Assembly: GCF_902362185.1 (NCBI RefSeq)
Contig: NC_044496.1
Coordinates: forward strand, 52,573,136-52,637,135
DNA length: 64,000 nt
Direction of reading: 5' to 3'
DNA from: Chanos chanos
Taxonomy: Eukaryota; Chordata; Actinopteri; Gonorynchiformes; Chanidae
The notes below the pieces were generated by a model. It did not search any database, was not told where the DNA came from, and was given only the letters and a program-made list of their open reading frames with translations. A program made the position numbers and the translations under genes. Shown here piece after piece: positions 37,610 through 49,182 of the stretch (its first letter is position 1; each line of letters starts with the position of its first letter).

Positions 37610-39356
37610 GCAAACCAAAGTCGGTCTGCAAGTTTTATTAATTGTAAAACGAGGTCAAGCATTGAACAGAAATATGTGTAGATCACAGTGTGTTAGTAAC
37701 TGGTCTAGACAGATGACATGTGACAGTCTAGCATTGTTCATGTGCTCATTTGCGTGTGCAGGTCATTTCAGGTCACTTTTCACTTATATCGAATTTGGGT
37801 CATGCTACAAAAAAAAAAAAAAAAAAGAACAGTCAGGAAAAAAAAAAAAGAAAAAAAATTGGAAATGGAATTACCTGCAGCTCAGAGCATGTGTTTTTTT
37901 GCTGTTCACACTGCCCTACAAACATCCGATTTGTGTCACTTATGTGGAGAATAATCAGAATTAGGTCACATTTAAAAGTGTGAACATAGCTTAGATGACC
38001 TCTTCAGCATTGGAGGACCTTGCCTGCCAACCATCAAGGCTGAGGGATGAGGTGGAGTAAGCGGATTACTAAGTCCTAGATTTAGTACATCACATTTTTA
38101 TCCATTCATAACAAAGATTTTTTCCAGAGAGCTTTCTCAAAGATGTTTGTTTGGCACGAATTCGAACATGAAAAGACAAACCAAATCGTTATATGTACTT
38201 CAAAAGCCTAAAATTCAGAAAATAATTTTCCAGAGATATAATCACGAAGACCTCAACGTTATCCTGTCCCAGCTGATTTAAGAACACCGAATCATCTACA
38301 AACTCCAATTTTGGTATATCCCACTCAAATGCACTGAGCCTGCAATTAAATCAGTGTTCTCTCATACCATGTACTTAGAGTTTATGTCATCCCTATGGTT
38401 GGCATGGAGACAAGTAATCATTTTCACTGCAAAAGCCAAACGCTCGGGTATGCCCCACCGGAAAAGGAGAAGGTACTTAGACAGGCAATGAGACAAAACA
38501 TACAACAGATCTGCGCTGGAATACTTTTACAACTGCAGGAGCAGGAGCTAAGGCAAGAAAGAAGGTGAGTGTTGAATTCATATTGATTGAGGGAGATCGA
38601 GTGGAAGAAAAGAAAGAGTGTGAGACAGAGAGAGCTCGCAAATACAGTAAAGAGCTGGTCTCCTTACACTTCCACGTTCTACGTGAATACTGTGTAGGAC
38701 TGAGTTACGCAGTCACAGAGGAATAAGAAAGAGGCAAGATGAAGTCAGATCATCATCAACATCTCAGTGAGTCTGAATCGTGAACGGTGACATTTCACTA
38801 TGCTTTAGGGGGTCACATGACATCAGATCAGAAGATGAAGCATAGATGGGAATATCCCAATTTTTTTTTTTTTTTTTTTTAACACCAAGACACCTATGGC
38901 ACCATGCTATAATTCATTCTAATACATGCCATAATTACTCAGCTGGTAGCTAAGCAGGTGAAAAACAAAGAAGAAACCCTTCAAGGAACATCACACAAAC
39001 CAGACTAGACAGAATGGGCAAACACATAGGGCATGGATGAAATAATGCTTGGATCAGTCAACTGGAGGAGGAATGAGTAAGTGTGTGGTGATGGTTGGTC
39101 AGTGGTCGATAATGTCCTGTGCTTTCCAATCTGATGGACTGCATGCAGAATGAGAGAGAGCAAGAGTGGGAGAGAGAGAGAGAGAGAGAGAGAGAGTCAT
39201 TAAGTAGAGCCCATGATTGAGAATAATGTCATGATGACCACGACGGAATATGACTGTCTATTTCCGAGGGCGCCTGCCACCAGCTTACACTGAAGCATGA
39301 TGAATTCTGAATGACTCCCATCAGCCTGAGGCACAGGCACTAATACATGCAACGCG

Positions 39357-39401
<45 letters not shown>

Positions 39402-39480
39402 TTGTCATCCGCAGCACATAAGTGCCACATGTTAGCCTAATGACAGGGGTGAAAGAAGCTAACACTTGCCGCATTCTTGT
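37610..39480. other. intergenic between SINE and Tc1 element
   Basis: No coding exon is recognised. Contains interrupted A-runs (37807-37858), a T-run (38859-38880), a GA tract (39170-39196) and a CA tract (39359-39396). Confidence 0.5.
39170..39396. repeat. GA and CA microsatellites before the Tc1 element
   Basis: (GA)n at about 39170-39196 and (CA)n at about 39359-39396, separated by unique sequence. Confidence 0.85.
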
Positions 39481-39484
39481 AGCA

Positions 39485-40630
39485 ACAAGTAATTGTTAAA
39501 ATTAAGGAAACACTGGGGTAAATAAAAGACACAGGAGATATTTACAGCATTTCCTTCTGACATCATCAAGCTTTTAAAGTCCAATTATGGTTAAGGCAGG
39601 TTCAGTCGCTCATTATTTTAGCTATCATGGCCAGAGGAAGAAATTTTAGTGACTTTAAGACAGGAGCGATTGTTGACGGGGGCTTTAGTGACAAAGAGTG
39701 CCTGACACACTGATGTTTGATGAGGAGCTGTTGCTAAGGTAACATGGGCATGGGAGTGAGGGGGTTCAGACAAAGATACTATGCATTAGCATCAGCTATG
39801 GTCAAAAGCACATAGTCCACAATTGTTCTGTTCAGTCATTTGTTTGACATACAGGGTAAAACAACTGAGCAACTGTGAATCAGTTGACTGCATTTAACAA
39901 TCCAGAGCATGAGAGAGCAGTGTCATCACAAACAGTTTGTGGAGAACCTCTCAGAGAGGGAATGGTGTGGTTGGGTTACAGCGCATAAACCCCTTGTTAC
40001 ACCTAAAAATGGTGCAAAGAACACAGGGAGTATTGAAGCAGTCAAACATCGAAACAGTAGATGAAGTATCTTAAACCCAGCTCTCAACCAGGAGGTGGGT
40101 GCTTTTGTGTCATACGTCAAATAATCTGACACACACGAATGCTTGTTTTCCACAGTGAAGGGTTTTGACAGCCCCGTTGCGGTGTAGCAGGATTTAAGAC
40201 TACTCAGCCCATTAGAGGTCAAGGTAAAGACCGAAACACAGGTGTCCTGATTGGCTGCAATCTCTTGAAAAGTTGACAATGCTCTCCTCCTAAATGAATG
40301 AGCAGTCATTGAACGGTTTACTGATGCTGAAAATGGCGTAAACCATATGTCATAGCTGTCTCAGTTAGGAGACCTCAATCTGAATGGAACATGTATGAAA
40401 GATTCTGAACCAGTGTCTGAGACAGTATTTTCCACCACTAACACCAATACACGAAATGATGGATTTTACCATGGAACACTGGCGATGCATAATTCCACTG
40501 AAAGTTCCATACACTTGTAGAATCACTCAGTTGCATTTAAGGCTGTTTTAAAGGCTTGTGATGGCTCCATGCCCTATTAAAGCAATTTATGTCAGATGGT
40601 CTCCTTTGTTTTGGCAGTTATCTCTAGGTA
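39485..40630 (+). mobile_element. decayed Tc1-like DNA transposon
   Basis: At 39627 a frame reads MARGRNFSDFKTGAIV, the typical start of a fish Tc1-family transposase. The far end (about 40505-40625) corresponds to the C-terminal coding part and 3' tail common in teleost Tc1 copies (CTTGTAGAATC, GCCCTATTAAAGCA, TTTATGT, TCCTTTGTTTTGGCAGTTA). The outer ends are inverted relatives: the left end near 39492-39515 reads TAATTGTTAAAATTAAGGAAAC, and the right end reversed reads TAACTGCCAAAACAAAGGAGAC. The interior has no long transposase frame on the + strand and is shortened relative to a full element (about 1.15 kb against roughly 1.2-1.6 kb), so it is dead. A 127-codon minus-strand frame inside it is a shadow. 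Confidence 0.72.
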
Positions 40631-41394
40631 CAATTTTCTTCACAAACTTAGTTACCTTGAAAATGAGTGATTTTGAAATAGTATACCTGGTACTGCATTT
40701 CAGTAACAAAGTATGAGAGCTGTGCTGCTTTTGGTGTTTGTCATCACTGCTAGCCATAACTATCTTCCCAACTACAAAAGAAAAAAAGGGTTTTTAACAT
40801 TGAGAAATATTCGCATTGACTGTTCACCACTGATTGTAAAACCGTCAGTCAGACATGAATTGGTGTAGAAAATCATCTCCCATGCAGGCAGTATCAGGGT
40901 CTATGGGTGGCTAGAAGAAGAACAATCTGTCCATCACTGAACTGACAAGTAATATACTCTCAGTAGATTTCCTCTGTCTATAGTCTTAGAGTGTTAATCT
41001 AGCGGGAGAGGCTGTGTTAAGCTTGAGGTAATTATGTGATTCAGGGGGATTAATCATGTACACAGGCCCCTTCTGCTGTCTCAAGCTGCTTTGTGATAAA
41101 AGACTGCTTTTTTAACAGTGTTAATGGAACTGGACGGACGCCAATGCCCTAACGGTTATTAGAGAACAAATGTAAAATCAGCTCCAGACACAGTTTACCA
41201 GCTGAGAACGGCAGGTTAATGTCTTATTAATGGTCTGCTATTCCCCAAGCTCTGTCATAGCGGTCTCACTGTAAGAGTTTCACTCCTCTGTAGATTCAAG
41301 TTTTGACCAGCGAACGTTCTGATAACCCAGGGCGTCCTGTTTCTTACTGATTAGCAAATTCCCGCGTGGAAGGTCAGAGGAGGAGGGATGTGTG

Positions 41395-41706
41395 AAGGCT
41401 CGGGGAAAAAGATCGAAAGGGAGCCGAGAGCGACGTGTCTGTCTTTGTGGGAGAAAGAAAGAGTAAGAGAAAGGAGAAAAAAGAGAGAAACTGATAGAAA
41501 GGCATGACAAAAGAAAAAAAACTTCAAAAGTTTGGGTGTGACAGAAATGAAAACCATGAGAGGTAAGACAGAGGGAAGGAATACGCACAGTCAGGTTGAA
41601 TGACAGAGTGAGGGGGGATCCACACAATATGGGAGGGGTTGCAGTGTCATTTTAAATTGGAACAAGGAGAATCGAGAACAGCATGGAAGGGTGGGAGGGG
41701 GCTTTC

Positions 41707-41744
<38 letters not shown>

Positions 41745-41985
41745 GGTCGTCTATGCAGAGGATGAGTGAGAGAGGGAGAGAGAGAGAGAGAAAACACATG
41801 AGAAGAAAAGAGGCACAGGGGATGCCGCAGACACACAAGTCACATCCAGCACAATTAAATTGGTACTGACAATGATTTATTGGGACCTGTGAGGAGAGGA
41901 GATTAATCCATAAGGGTATAGAGATTGCAGAAGCAATCACATACCTCTGACACAGCAGCAAAAGAAGAGAGAGAGAGTGTGTGAG

Positions 41986-42038
<53 letters not shown>

Positions 42039-42575
42039 AGAAAGCAAAAAAGGTAGAGAGGATTCTTCGGCAAGTAGAAGGAGAAAGAAAAAGAGGAGAG
42101 AGGAAGAGGATGCACGTGAAGGAGCATCCAGACAAAGAAAAAGAGTTAATGTTCTAAAAAAAAAAAACAGGGAAAGAACAACAACAACAACAACAACAAA
42201 AAACATCAGCTTAAGGCACTTTCCAGGATCAACAAGCAACAGATGAGCCAAGAGAGAGAGTAAAAAAAAAAAAAAAAGAAAGAAAGAAAGAAAGAAAGCT
42301 CAACGAGAAGATTTTGAATAGAGCGGATAAAGCTGACAATCTGTGTAAACGCCGCACCAAGAAAGAGACAGTGGAAAAGCCGTGAAGAAAGGACAAAACA
42401 GAATCAAACATATACCGTTCAGCTCTACAGGTAACCGGCTTGCATGTGACGATAACACTCAGTGACAAAGACTGGAGGGTGACACAGGATGACAGAAGGA
42501 TGAGAAGTAATGGGGGGGGGGGGGGGGGGGGGGGGGATGAAAAAAAGAAACGGAAAACGATAAGAAATGCATAAG
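41395..42575 (+). repeat. long purine-rich (GA/AAAG/G) region
   Basis: Over nearly 1.2 kb the + strand is strongly enriched in A and G. It contains (GA)n at 41709-41738 and 41990-42037, AAAG repeats at about 42277-42298, AAC repeats at about 42178-42202 and a 25-base G run at 42512-42536. The long open frames on the minus strand here (poly Leu/Ser/Phe) are products of the composition, not genes. Confidence 0.8.
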
Positions 42576-43059
42576 GAAGTTTTGGCTCACTGGAGGTGTT
42601 TATGGACAACATGAATGCATAATAATCTTGTTAAGAATATGATCGTATTTTTGGGCATATTCTGTGGAAGAAAAGAAATGATTTGCCTTTATTTTTAACA
42701 AAGATCGAACAGTGGGTTTTTTTTTTTTTTGTCTTTGTTACAATCTCTGATAATAAGAGGTTTGTGTTTGTTGCCCTGGCTTTCTGTTTATTTCTCCTTT
42801 GTGCTCATTGTCTTTGGCCAGCCTCTGTTGTCTTATTGCACAGACACAGTGTGGTGTATGTATCGTTTCCTCAGTCGTTGTAGGAGACTGATTTGACTGG
42901 AAAAATAAGACGTTTGACTCTAATGTACGCTGCGGTATGGCAGAACATAAGGCAATTCGATTAGAGAGAGTTATTGAGTAGGAGTCATTAGATAGTCATT
43001 GACAAGGTAAGATTACTACCATAAATTACAGGCAGTCTAGAAAGAGAGTCAGGGAAAGG

Positions 43060-43062
<3 letters not shown>

Positions 43063-43095
<33 letters not shown>
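43063..43095 (+). repeat. uninterrupted run of 33 G
   Basis: A homopolymer of 33 guanines. The exact length is likely to vary or be misassembled. Similar runs: 25 G at 42512, 27 G at 57241, 20 C at 53898 and 20 C at 59271. Confidence 0.9.
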
Positions 43096-43765
43096 CGCAG
43101 TGAGAGAAAAATCATTGTTTGATTAGTTCCACAGAGAAAAAGAATAGTGCAGAGATACCCTTCACTGAACCTCTGGGAGATATCTAAATGAACGCATTTA
43201 GAAATGGAAGTTCTTTGACATTTTGAGGAATCACATACATAGGAGGAGCTGATGAGTTGGGGAGAGAACTAAATGGGCTGAGCCTTTCGTGATCCAGAGC
43301 GTTGGGTATTGGAGCACTAATTACAGAATCAGTTATTTGAATTCCTGGTGGAGTCTGCTGCTGGTGTGCCCATAGGATGCGTTATTAGCCCTATATGAAA
43401 AGAGAGACATGAGTTGCTAGTTGTTCGCTGAGGGAGAAATTCGTTCAGTACGCTGAGGTGTAGTGCGGCCATTTGGAACAGTGCTGCCACCTGGTGTTAG
43501 ATTTTTCAACAGCAAAGAAAAATGTAGTTGTCAGTGAAGGTATGTTTTTAGCATCGTGATATTTTTAGGAGTGAGCGCTGTTCTGGTGTAACAGCAACCA
43601 AAATGTCTCAAAAACCAAACAAGTTTTTAACCTTAAGCAACACTAATCTCTTCTCTGCTTGTGCATTTCAATCATATTCCAGCTGCTTTTTGAAAAGAAA
43701 AAAAAGAAGAAGTATTTCAATATGATTCAGTGTATGTTGACATTCATTACAGGTGCTCTCACAGA

Positions 43766-46664
43766 ATGCAGATTAAACTCCTGACCGTTTTGACCATTTG
43801 CCTGGTTTTTAACAAAAGGTGAGAAGTCAATGCCATATAGTCAAGCATCAGTGACTCATTACTTGAACTTTTTGTATTGTAAAACATCCTTGGTAATCCT
43901 TACTCTCTCTCTCTCTCTCTCTCTCTCTGGAAACTCTGTAGTGGTGGTGTTTTTCCTGGGAGTCATGGGAGTCATCACTATGGAGAATGGAATGACTCTC
44001 AGCTACTGCCCACCATTCAGAAACTGATGAAGGGCTACAACCGCTACCTTCGGCCTAATTTCAATGGTGAGAGTATAGCATCCCATACACATACAAAGAA
44101 TATGAGAAGACTAGTGTTTACGTTGCCAAATAATATTTTTGCGATTACGGCTGTATGTGAAATACAGTTTATGTAAATGAAAAATAAGGCAACATTTGAA
44201 ATGGTCTTTTCGTCATCTCATTTTATCTCATCTCATTTCATCTCTGTCTCTCTCTTTCTCTTTCTCTCTCCATCTCTATCTCTCTCTGTGTGCCACCAGA
44301 GGGTCCTGTTGAGATTGGAATGAGTCTGGATATTGCCAGCATTGATGCCATTTCCGAAATCAATATGGTACAATTAATTCACATTGTCCTCACAAGACAC
44401 ACAAACTTCCAACAACAAACACATCAATGCCCACACAAGCACACATGTATGTTTGTCTTAACAGGACTACACAGCCACCATTTTCCTGAGACAGCGTTGG
44501 CGTGATTCACGATTAGTATTTCCTGGCAATGAGAGTTTGAGTCTGGATGGACGTCTGGTCTCTCTGCTTTGGATCCCTGACACGTTCATCCCAGATTCCA
44601 AACGCTCCTTCCTTCACGACGTCACTGTGGAAAACCGACTCATCCGCATTTTCAGTAACGGAACTGTACTGTACGCGCTCCGGTACGCAACAAGTCCAAA
44701 ATAACACAGCCGCGCAATACATACTGCATACAATTCAGACAACCAGCAAACTCTTCTGTTCGTCTCTGTAGCATCACAGCCACCATCGCCTGTAACATGG
44801 ATTTAACCAAATACCCGATGGACAGACAGGTGTGCCTGCTGCAGCTGGAAAGCTGTGAGTATCTGTCTGAACCCATTTCTCTTTCAGCTCTAATCCCAGA
44901 ATTCCACTTGCTATAACTGTAAACAAAGCAGTGTTTACACATTTTCCTCATCTCTCTTATCAGCAAATGTTAGATTGCGTTGGAAGCCGTCCAAGGTTGT
45001 TTGTGAACATTTGCATGTGTGTGTGTGTGTGTGTGTGTTTGGCTAATAGGACTTGATGTTTGTGAACATTTGCATGTGTCTGTGTGTTATTCAGGGGGTT
45101 ATAATCTGCAGGACGTGGTGTTTTACTGGACACGTGGGAATGACTCAGTGAAGGGGTTGGACACATTGCGCTTGGCCCAGTACAGTGTGGAGAGTTACCA
45201 TACTTCAGTGTCTAAAGCTGTATACGAAACAGGTATTCAAGCACTTCATGATTTACATAAACCAAAACAAATTACATTAAAATCCTCCATTATCAACACC
45301 AGCCACACTTAATCCACACACACATACACCTAAAAACACACACAAAAATAAAGTTGGGTGTATGTGTATGTTTATCTAGTTTCTAAGTGCGTTTTATATC
45401 TATTTTATATATAGCTTTATATGTTGTTTTTATGTGTATATGTTTGCATCTTAAAAGCCAGACAAAATGTTAATTGTTTTATACTTATTGTGTGGCGGCT
45501 TGTGTGCGGAATGTGTCTGTCTGTGGATGCTAGCTGACAGTCTGGGTTCTTCTCCTTTTGTAGGCATGTACCCAAAGCTGGTCCTGCACTTCTCCTTGCG
45601 TAGGAATGTTCTCTTCTTCATTCTGGAGACCTACGTACCCTCAACTCTACTGGTGGTTTTATCGTGGGTGTCCTTCTGGATCAGTCAGTCTTCAGTCCCT
45701 GCTCGTACCTGCATTGGTCAGTCTCCATTCATTTAACTAGTTAACTAAATCTCTGAACTCATTTCTCTCTCTCTGTGTGTCTTTCTCTCTTTCTCTGTCT
45801 CTCTCTCTCTCTCTCTCAATCTCTCTGCCTCTTCTCTGTCTCCTGTCACTTATAACCTCTATTTACATTATCAGTAGTTTAATCTCCAGTCACGCTCTAC
45901 CAACCCTACCATTTGCTGGTTATATTTACAAAACATTTTCACTGACAACCAGAATGAAAATTCACGCTTGAAAATTCACCTGTACAATAGGGGTGACAAC
46001 TGTTCTAACTATGACCACACTAATGATGGGAGCAAGGACGTCCCTACCCAATGCTAACTGCTTCATCAAGGCCATCGATGTTTACCTTGGCATCTGCTTC
46101 ACCTTTATCTTTGGAGCTCTGTTAGAGTACGCCTGTGCTCATTTCTGCACCATGCAACACAAATCAATCGGAGATGTGCAGAGAGTGAGTATGCAGTGTG
46201 TTCAGTGTACTAAACGCTGCTTCTTATGCCTGGAATATTGTAAAACGATATCTTTTTTTTTTTCAATCTAATTATATAGAAGACCTAATCAAAAGAATGC
46301 AATATGCCTTCTTTTGACCTCTCATTTGCCTTTTTCTCAGGAACTTCTGAAAGAGCTTGATGAATCAAATGGAAACGGGTCCATTCAATTAGTGCACCCG
46401 ACATCACCCAAAAAAGTGCAACGTGAAGAGTCCGCACAGCAAGAGACGAACGACCAATCAGTGACGTGTGAAGGAGAAGAATCAACCGAAAAGAAGCGAG
46501 GACAGGGGTGTGGTCTCTCCTCAGTGAAAGAGGTATCCCGCAGAGCCGTGTCACTGCTGAGCGTTGAGAATCCTCATCATATCGACCGACACGCACGAGT
46601 GCTGTTCCCAATGGCATTTTTAATGGTCAATATCCTATACTGGCTCTACTACCTTTTTATCTGA
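43766..46664 (+). CDS. gabrp: GABA-A receptor pi-type subunit (Cys-loop chloride channel)
   Basis: Nine coding exons: 43766-43818, 43942-44066, 44300-44367, 44465-44682, 44772-44854, 45095-45232, 45564-45716, 45991-46184 and 46341-46664, giving 451 residues. A signal peptide ([15 protein letters not shown]) leads into the extracellular ligand-binding domain. That domain holds [12 protein letters not shown], the [11 protein letters not shown] segment, [11 protein letters not shown] and the 15-residue Cys loop [15 protein letters not shown] at about 162-176. M1 is [43 protein letters not shown] covers the M1-M2 turn and pore helix. M3 is [20 protein letters not shown], and the last residues ([19 protein letters not shown]) are M4. 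The order and wording follow human GABRP throughout (for example [17 protein letters not shown]). The M3-M4 loop is charged and Ser-rich. It should form GABA-gated anion channels with alpha/beta subunits, mainly outside the brain in mammals. Confidence 0.95.
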
Positions 46665-46783
46665 GGTCTGAAGAAATGGACATTTTGTCTGTTCTTTTCC
46701 CCATCTCTCAGTACGGCTTGAGAAGTCCTGTTATCTACAGTAATTGATTAAAAGTGACTTGATTCCACGAATCCAATTGAAAA

Positions 46784-46789
46784 AATAAA
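46784..46789 (+). terminator. polyadenylation signal of gabrp
   Basis: AATAAA 120 bases after the gabrp stop codon. Confidence 0.55.
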
Positions 46790-46799
46790 TGTCAGTTCC

Positions 46800-47465
46800 A
46801 ATGTTACATTCCATTGTATAATGCATATTTTAAACTTTACATGCTAAAAAGAAAAAAACAACAACGTAGGACACCACTTTTTCTTACCATATGCAACCGT
46901 TTCGCATTTGTATATGTTGTGGTTCTGTGATTAATGCAATCTGTAAGTGGAGTTCTGCAGAAGAAACAATCAACCTAAATTTCAAGTCGACGTTTCTCAG
47001 CGATGAACCACGTTCAGAAAACACCCATTACTGATCACGCGGACCTGCGCAAGGAAACAAAGAACAACGTGATAGTAACGGACTCAGCTGTGTTCAGACT
47101 GATATAATGAACATCTGTTGCTATATTTTAACCTTTTGATTGTTTGATGTTATTTTTCCAATATTATTTCCGAAGTGCTGTTGCCTACATGTGTTCACAT
47201 CAGTTTCACAGCACAATAATGACATTAAACTGAACAGTATTAAATGTCGTTTCGGCCATTTTGATGTAAACATGGATTATTTGACAAAATACTCTTAATA
47301 ATATTCGAGACCGCCATCATTTCACATGCAGCGTCACTGGTCTGTTACCATTCCTGCAGAAAACAAATTGACTGTATTTGTGTGTTACCATTCCGGCACA
47401 CATGAGGGCACTATAAATTTTAAAAGCGTGAAATTCAATAACTATGAACTAGAGAGCAACGGCCA
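46800..47465. other. intergenic between gabrp and pttg1
   Basis: About 660 bases with no coding exon and no repeat worth naming. It leads directly into the pttg1 promoter. Confidence 0.5.
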
Positions 47466-47469
47466 TGAA

Positions 47470-47574
47470 CCAATCAGTACATGGGTTCCCATTTAAAAAC
47501 AAGCCGCCGACCTTCAAATTTATATCAAAACTACGTCTGATTCAGGGAATACGCAATACCAAAGCAGATATACG
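47470..47574 (+). promoter_or_regulatory. pttg1 promoter with CCAAT and CHR-like elements, and leader exon
   Basis: CCAATCA at 47470-47476 (NF-Y type) and TTCAAA at 47513-47518, the reverse complement of the CHR consensus TTTGAA, are 36 bases apart. That is the usual make-up of promoters switched on in G2/M through NF-Y and MuvB/DREAM, as is known for securin-type genes. There is no TATA box. A donor (GTATGT) at 47575 closes a short untranslated first exon, which would splice to the acceptor just before the ATG exon (48028-48029). Confidence 0.5.
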
Positions 47575-48039
47575 GTATGTTACGGGGAATTACCGAAACT
47601 GTTACCTTTAGTCAGTAACATTGTACTTATATTAACGTTTATTCATACACATTTACCGAAACTTTGTAAACTAAGGAGGAGGCAAGATGACGTAGGTCCA
47701 GAGTTTTATACAGATAGTTAAAACTACCTTAGCTAGCGTAGTAAGCTTAATTAGTTTTCAGCCCGGCAGCAGAAATGTACATGTAAATTAAATTGTGTTG
47801 CGTAAACTACTTAGATTATTTGCGTCGTCTAATGGGGCTTTATTTCATATGAATCATCATAACGGTTGTGAATGTTGCCTTTTACTGCTATTGTGTTGCC
47901 CACTGACACCAAACATATCAGTTGTAACTGAGTTCATGCAGCTTGTGATAGCAATATGACAATTGTTGGCGGCTGAGACAACAATAAAGTCCACTTTGCT
48001 TTGATGCCTAACTATTGGCTTCCTTGTAGTTTCTAAAGT

Positions 48040-49029
48040 ATGGCTACAATGATCTATATCGATCAAGAAAATGGCAGTCTCAACACGCCAGCAATAAAAC
48101 CCCGTCAGAAGCTCCTATCCGTGTCAGGTAAGCTATTTATGTGCTGATGGTGGCGTCCAAATGCTATTGGGTGACGTCATCGTCTGTAAGGGCTCCTGCA
48201 GTTTTGGGTTTTTTTTTTCCCATTCTCTTTTTCTCACTTTTTTACTTACAAGCCCATGTCACGGCTGTACTTTTACAGACAAGTGTTTGAAGACTCCACT
48301 CTCGGAAAAATCGAGTCTCAGTGCACCACTTAAGTCCAACCGTAAGGCTTTGGGAACCGTTAACAAGATCGTTGCCAATTCTTCAGTCTCCCAAAAAGGG
48401 GGGCAGAAGTCTAAGCCAATTGAAGCCCAGGTTCGTCACTGTCATGGAGAACCTATTTTTGTATGGTTTGTCCAGACCATAAACAATTCGCACAATTACT
48501 GAATCATTTCATATCTTATAGAAATGTAAAGTACCCCCTCAGCAAACAAAAGAAGAATATCCAGAGATTGAGAAGTGCTTCCCATACAGCCCAGATGGTA
48601 AATATTTGAAACATACATTATTGAAACATACATGAAACGATGGTCTTATTCCTATCTGATGTATCTTGGCTTCTTCTTTACCCCAATATTAGAATTTGAG
48701 ACAGATGATGTACCAGAGGAAGTCCGTCTGAGTCACCTCTCACTGGCTGGCCTTGCACGCCTCCCCAGGCCTTCAGCCCTGCCTGAGGAAGACTTTGATA
48801 TGATTGAGCCCTGTCTGCCACCTTCACCAGTCAAGAGTCCCACAGGTACACCACAGTTCCATGACCGTTTTACATGCGAGAACTAATTTCATGAGAGAAA
48901 CTTGGTCCTAGCTCTGTTTCTGGTCTTTTCCTCTCATTTTCTACAGAAGACTATTCGGCTGAACTGAAGGCTTTCCTGCAGACCATTAGTGAGCTGACTG
49001 TTGACCTGCCCCCAGAGTGTGAATACTAA
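48040..49029 (+). CDS. pttg1: securin (PTTG1), separase inhibitor
   Basis: Five coding exons: 48040-48127, 48279-48430, 48522-48597, 48693-48845 and 48947-49029, giving 183 residues. Securin marks in order: N-terminal MATMIYIDQENG, where mammals have DKENG; a destruction box RKALGTVN at residues 51-58; the separase pseudosubstrate segment YPEIEKCFPYSP at about 93-104; FETDDVPEE; and PPSPVKSP near residue 140. The C-terminus ends VDLPPECEY, like the human VELPPVC. Securin holds separase inactive until APC/C destroys it at anaphase onset. The D-box is intact, but the KEN box reads QEN, so Cdh1-type recognition may rest on the D-box. The third-exon donor (GTTCGT) is weak but the phase closes. 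Confidence 0.92.
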
Positions 49030-49075
49030 ACTGAAATGTTTCTTTCTTCCTGCTTTCCGTGTGTACATGTTTTAA

Positions 49076-49081
49076 AATAAA
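49076..49081 (+). terminator. polyadenylation signal of pttg1
   Basis: AATAAA 47 bases after the pttg1 stop, giving a very short 3' UTR. The next minus-strand AATAAA (for afap1l1) is at 49182-49177, about 100 bases further on, so the two genes converge tightly. Confidence 0.55.
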
Positions 49082-49176
49082 GTGTTGGTTTTTATATTCC
49101 CCTTGAACATTCTTTTTTTTTTTTTAAAGCCATAGACATTGTTGTGAGACACTGTTGAATATCATTTAATTGAAGA

Positions 49177-49182
49177 TTTATT
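49177..49182 (-). terminator. candidate distal polyadenylation signal of afap1l1
   Basis: AATAAA on the minus strand about 1 kb after the afap1l1 stop codon. Another lies at 49271-49266. No closer canonical signal was noticed, so a 3' UTR of roughly 0.9-1 kb is likely. Confidence 0.4.

Larger units (their letters stand above)
40640..43760. other. intergenic before gabrp, dominated by purine-rich sequence
   Basis: No coding exon is recognised. It includes the polypurine kilobase described separately and two long G runs (42512-42536 and 43063-43095). The gabrp promoter should lie in its last part, but no TATA box is evident. Confidence 0.45.

Noticed and set aside
39926-40309. 127-codon minus-strand open frame
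   Set aside because: Lies inside the decayed Tc1-like element on the non-coding strand and has no protein similarity of its own.
41647-42135. Long Leu/Ser/Phe-rich minus-strand open frames
   Set aside because: Pure product of the GA-rich + strand composition; low complexity.
26745-43760. Possible kcnmb1 or kcnip1 exons expected from human gene order
   Set aside because: No EF-hand or beta-subunit motifs were found on either strand.
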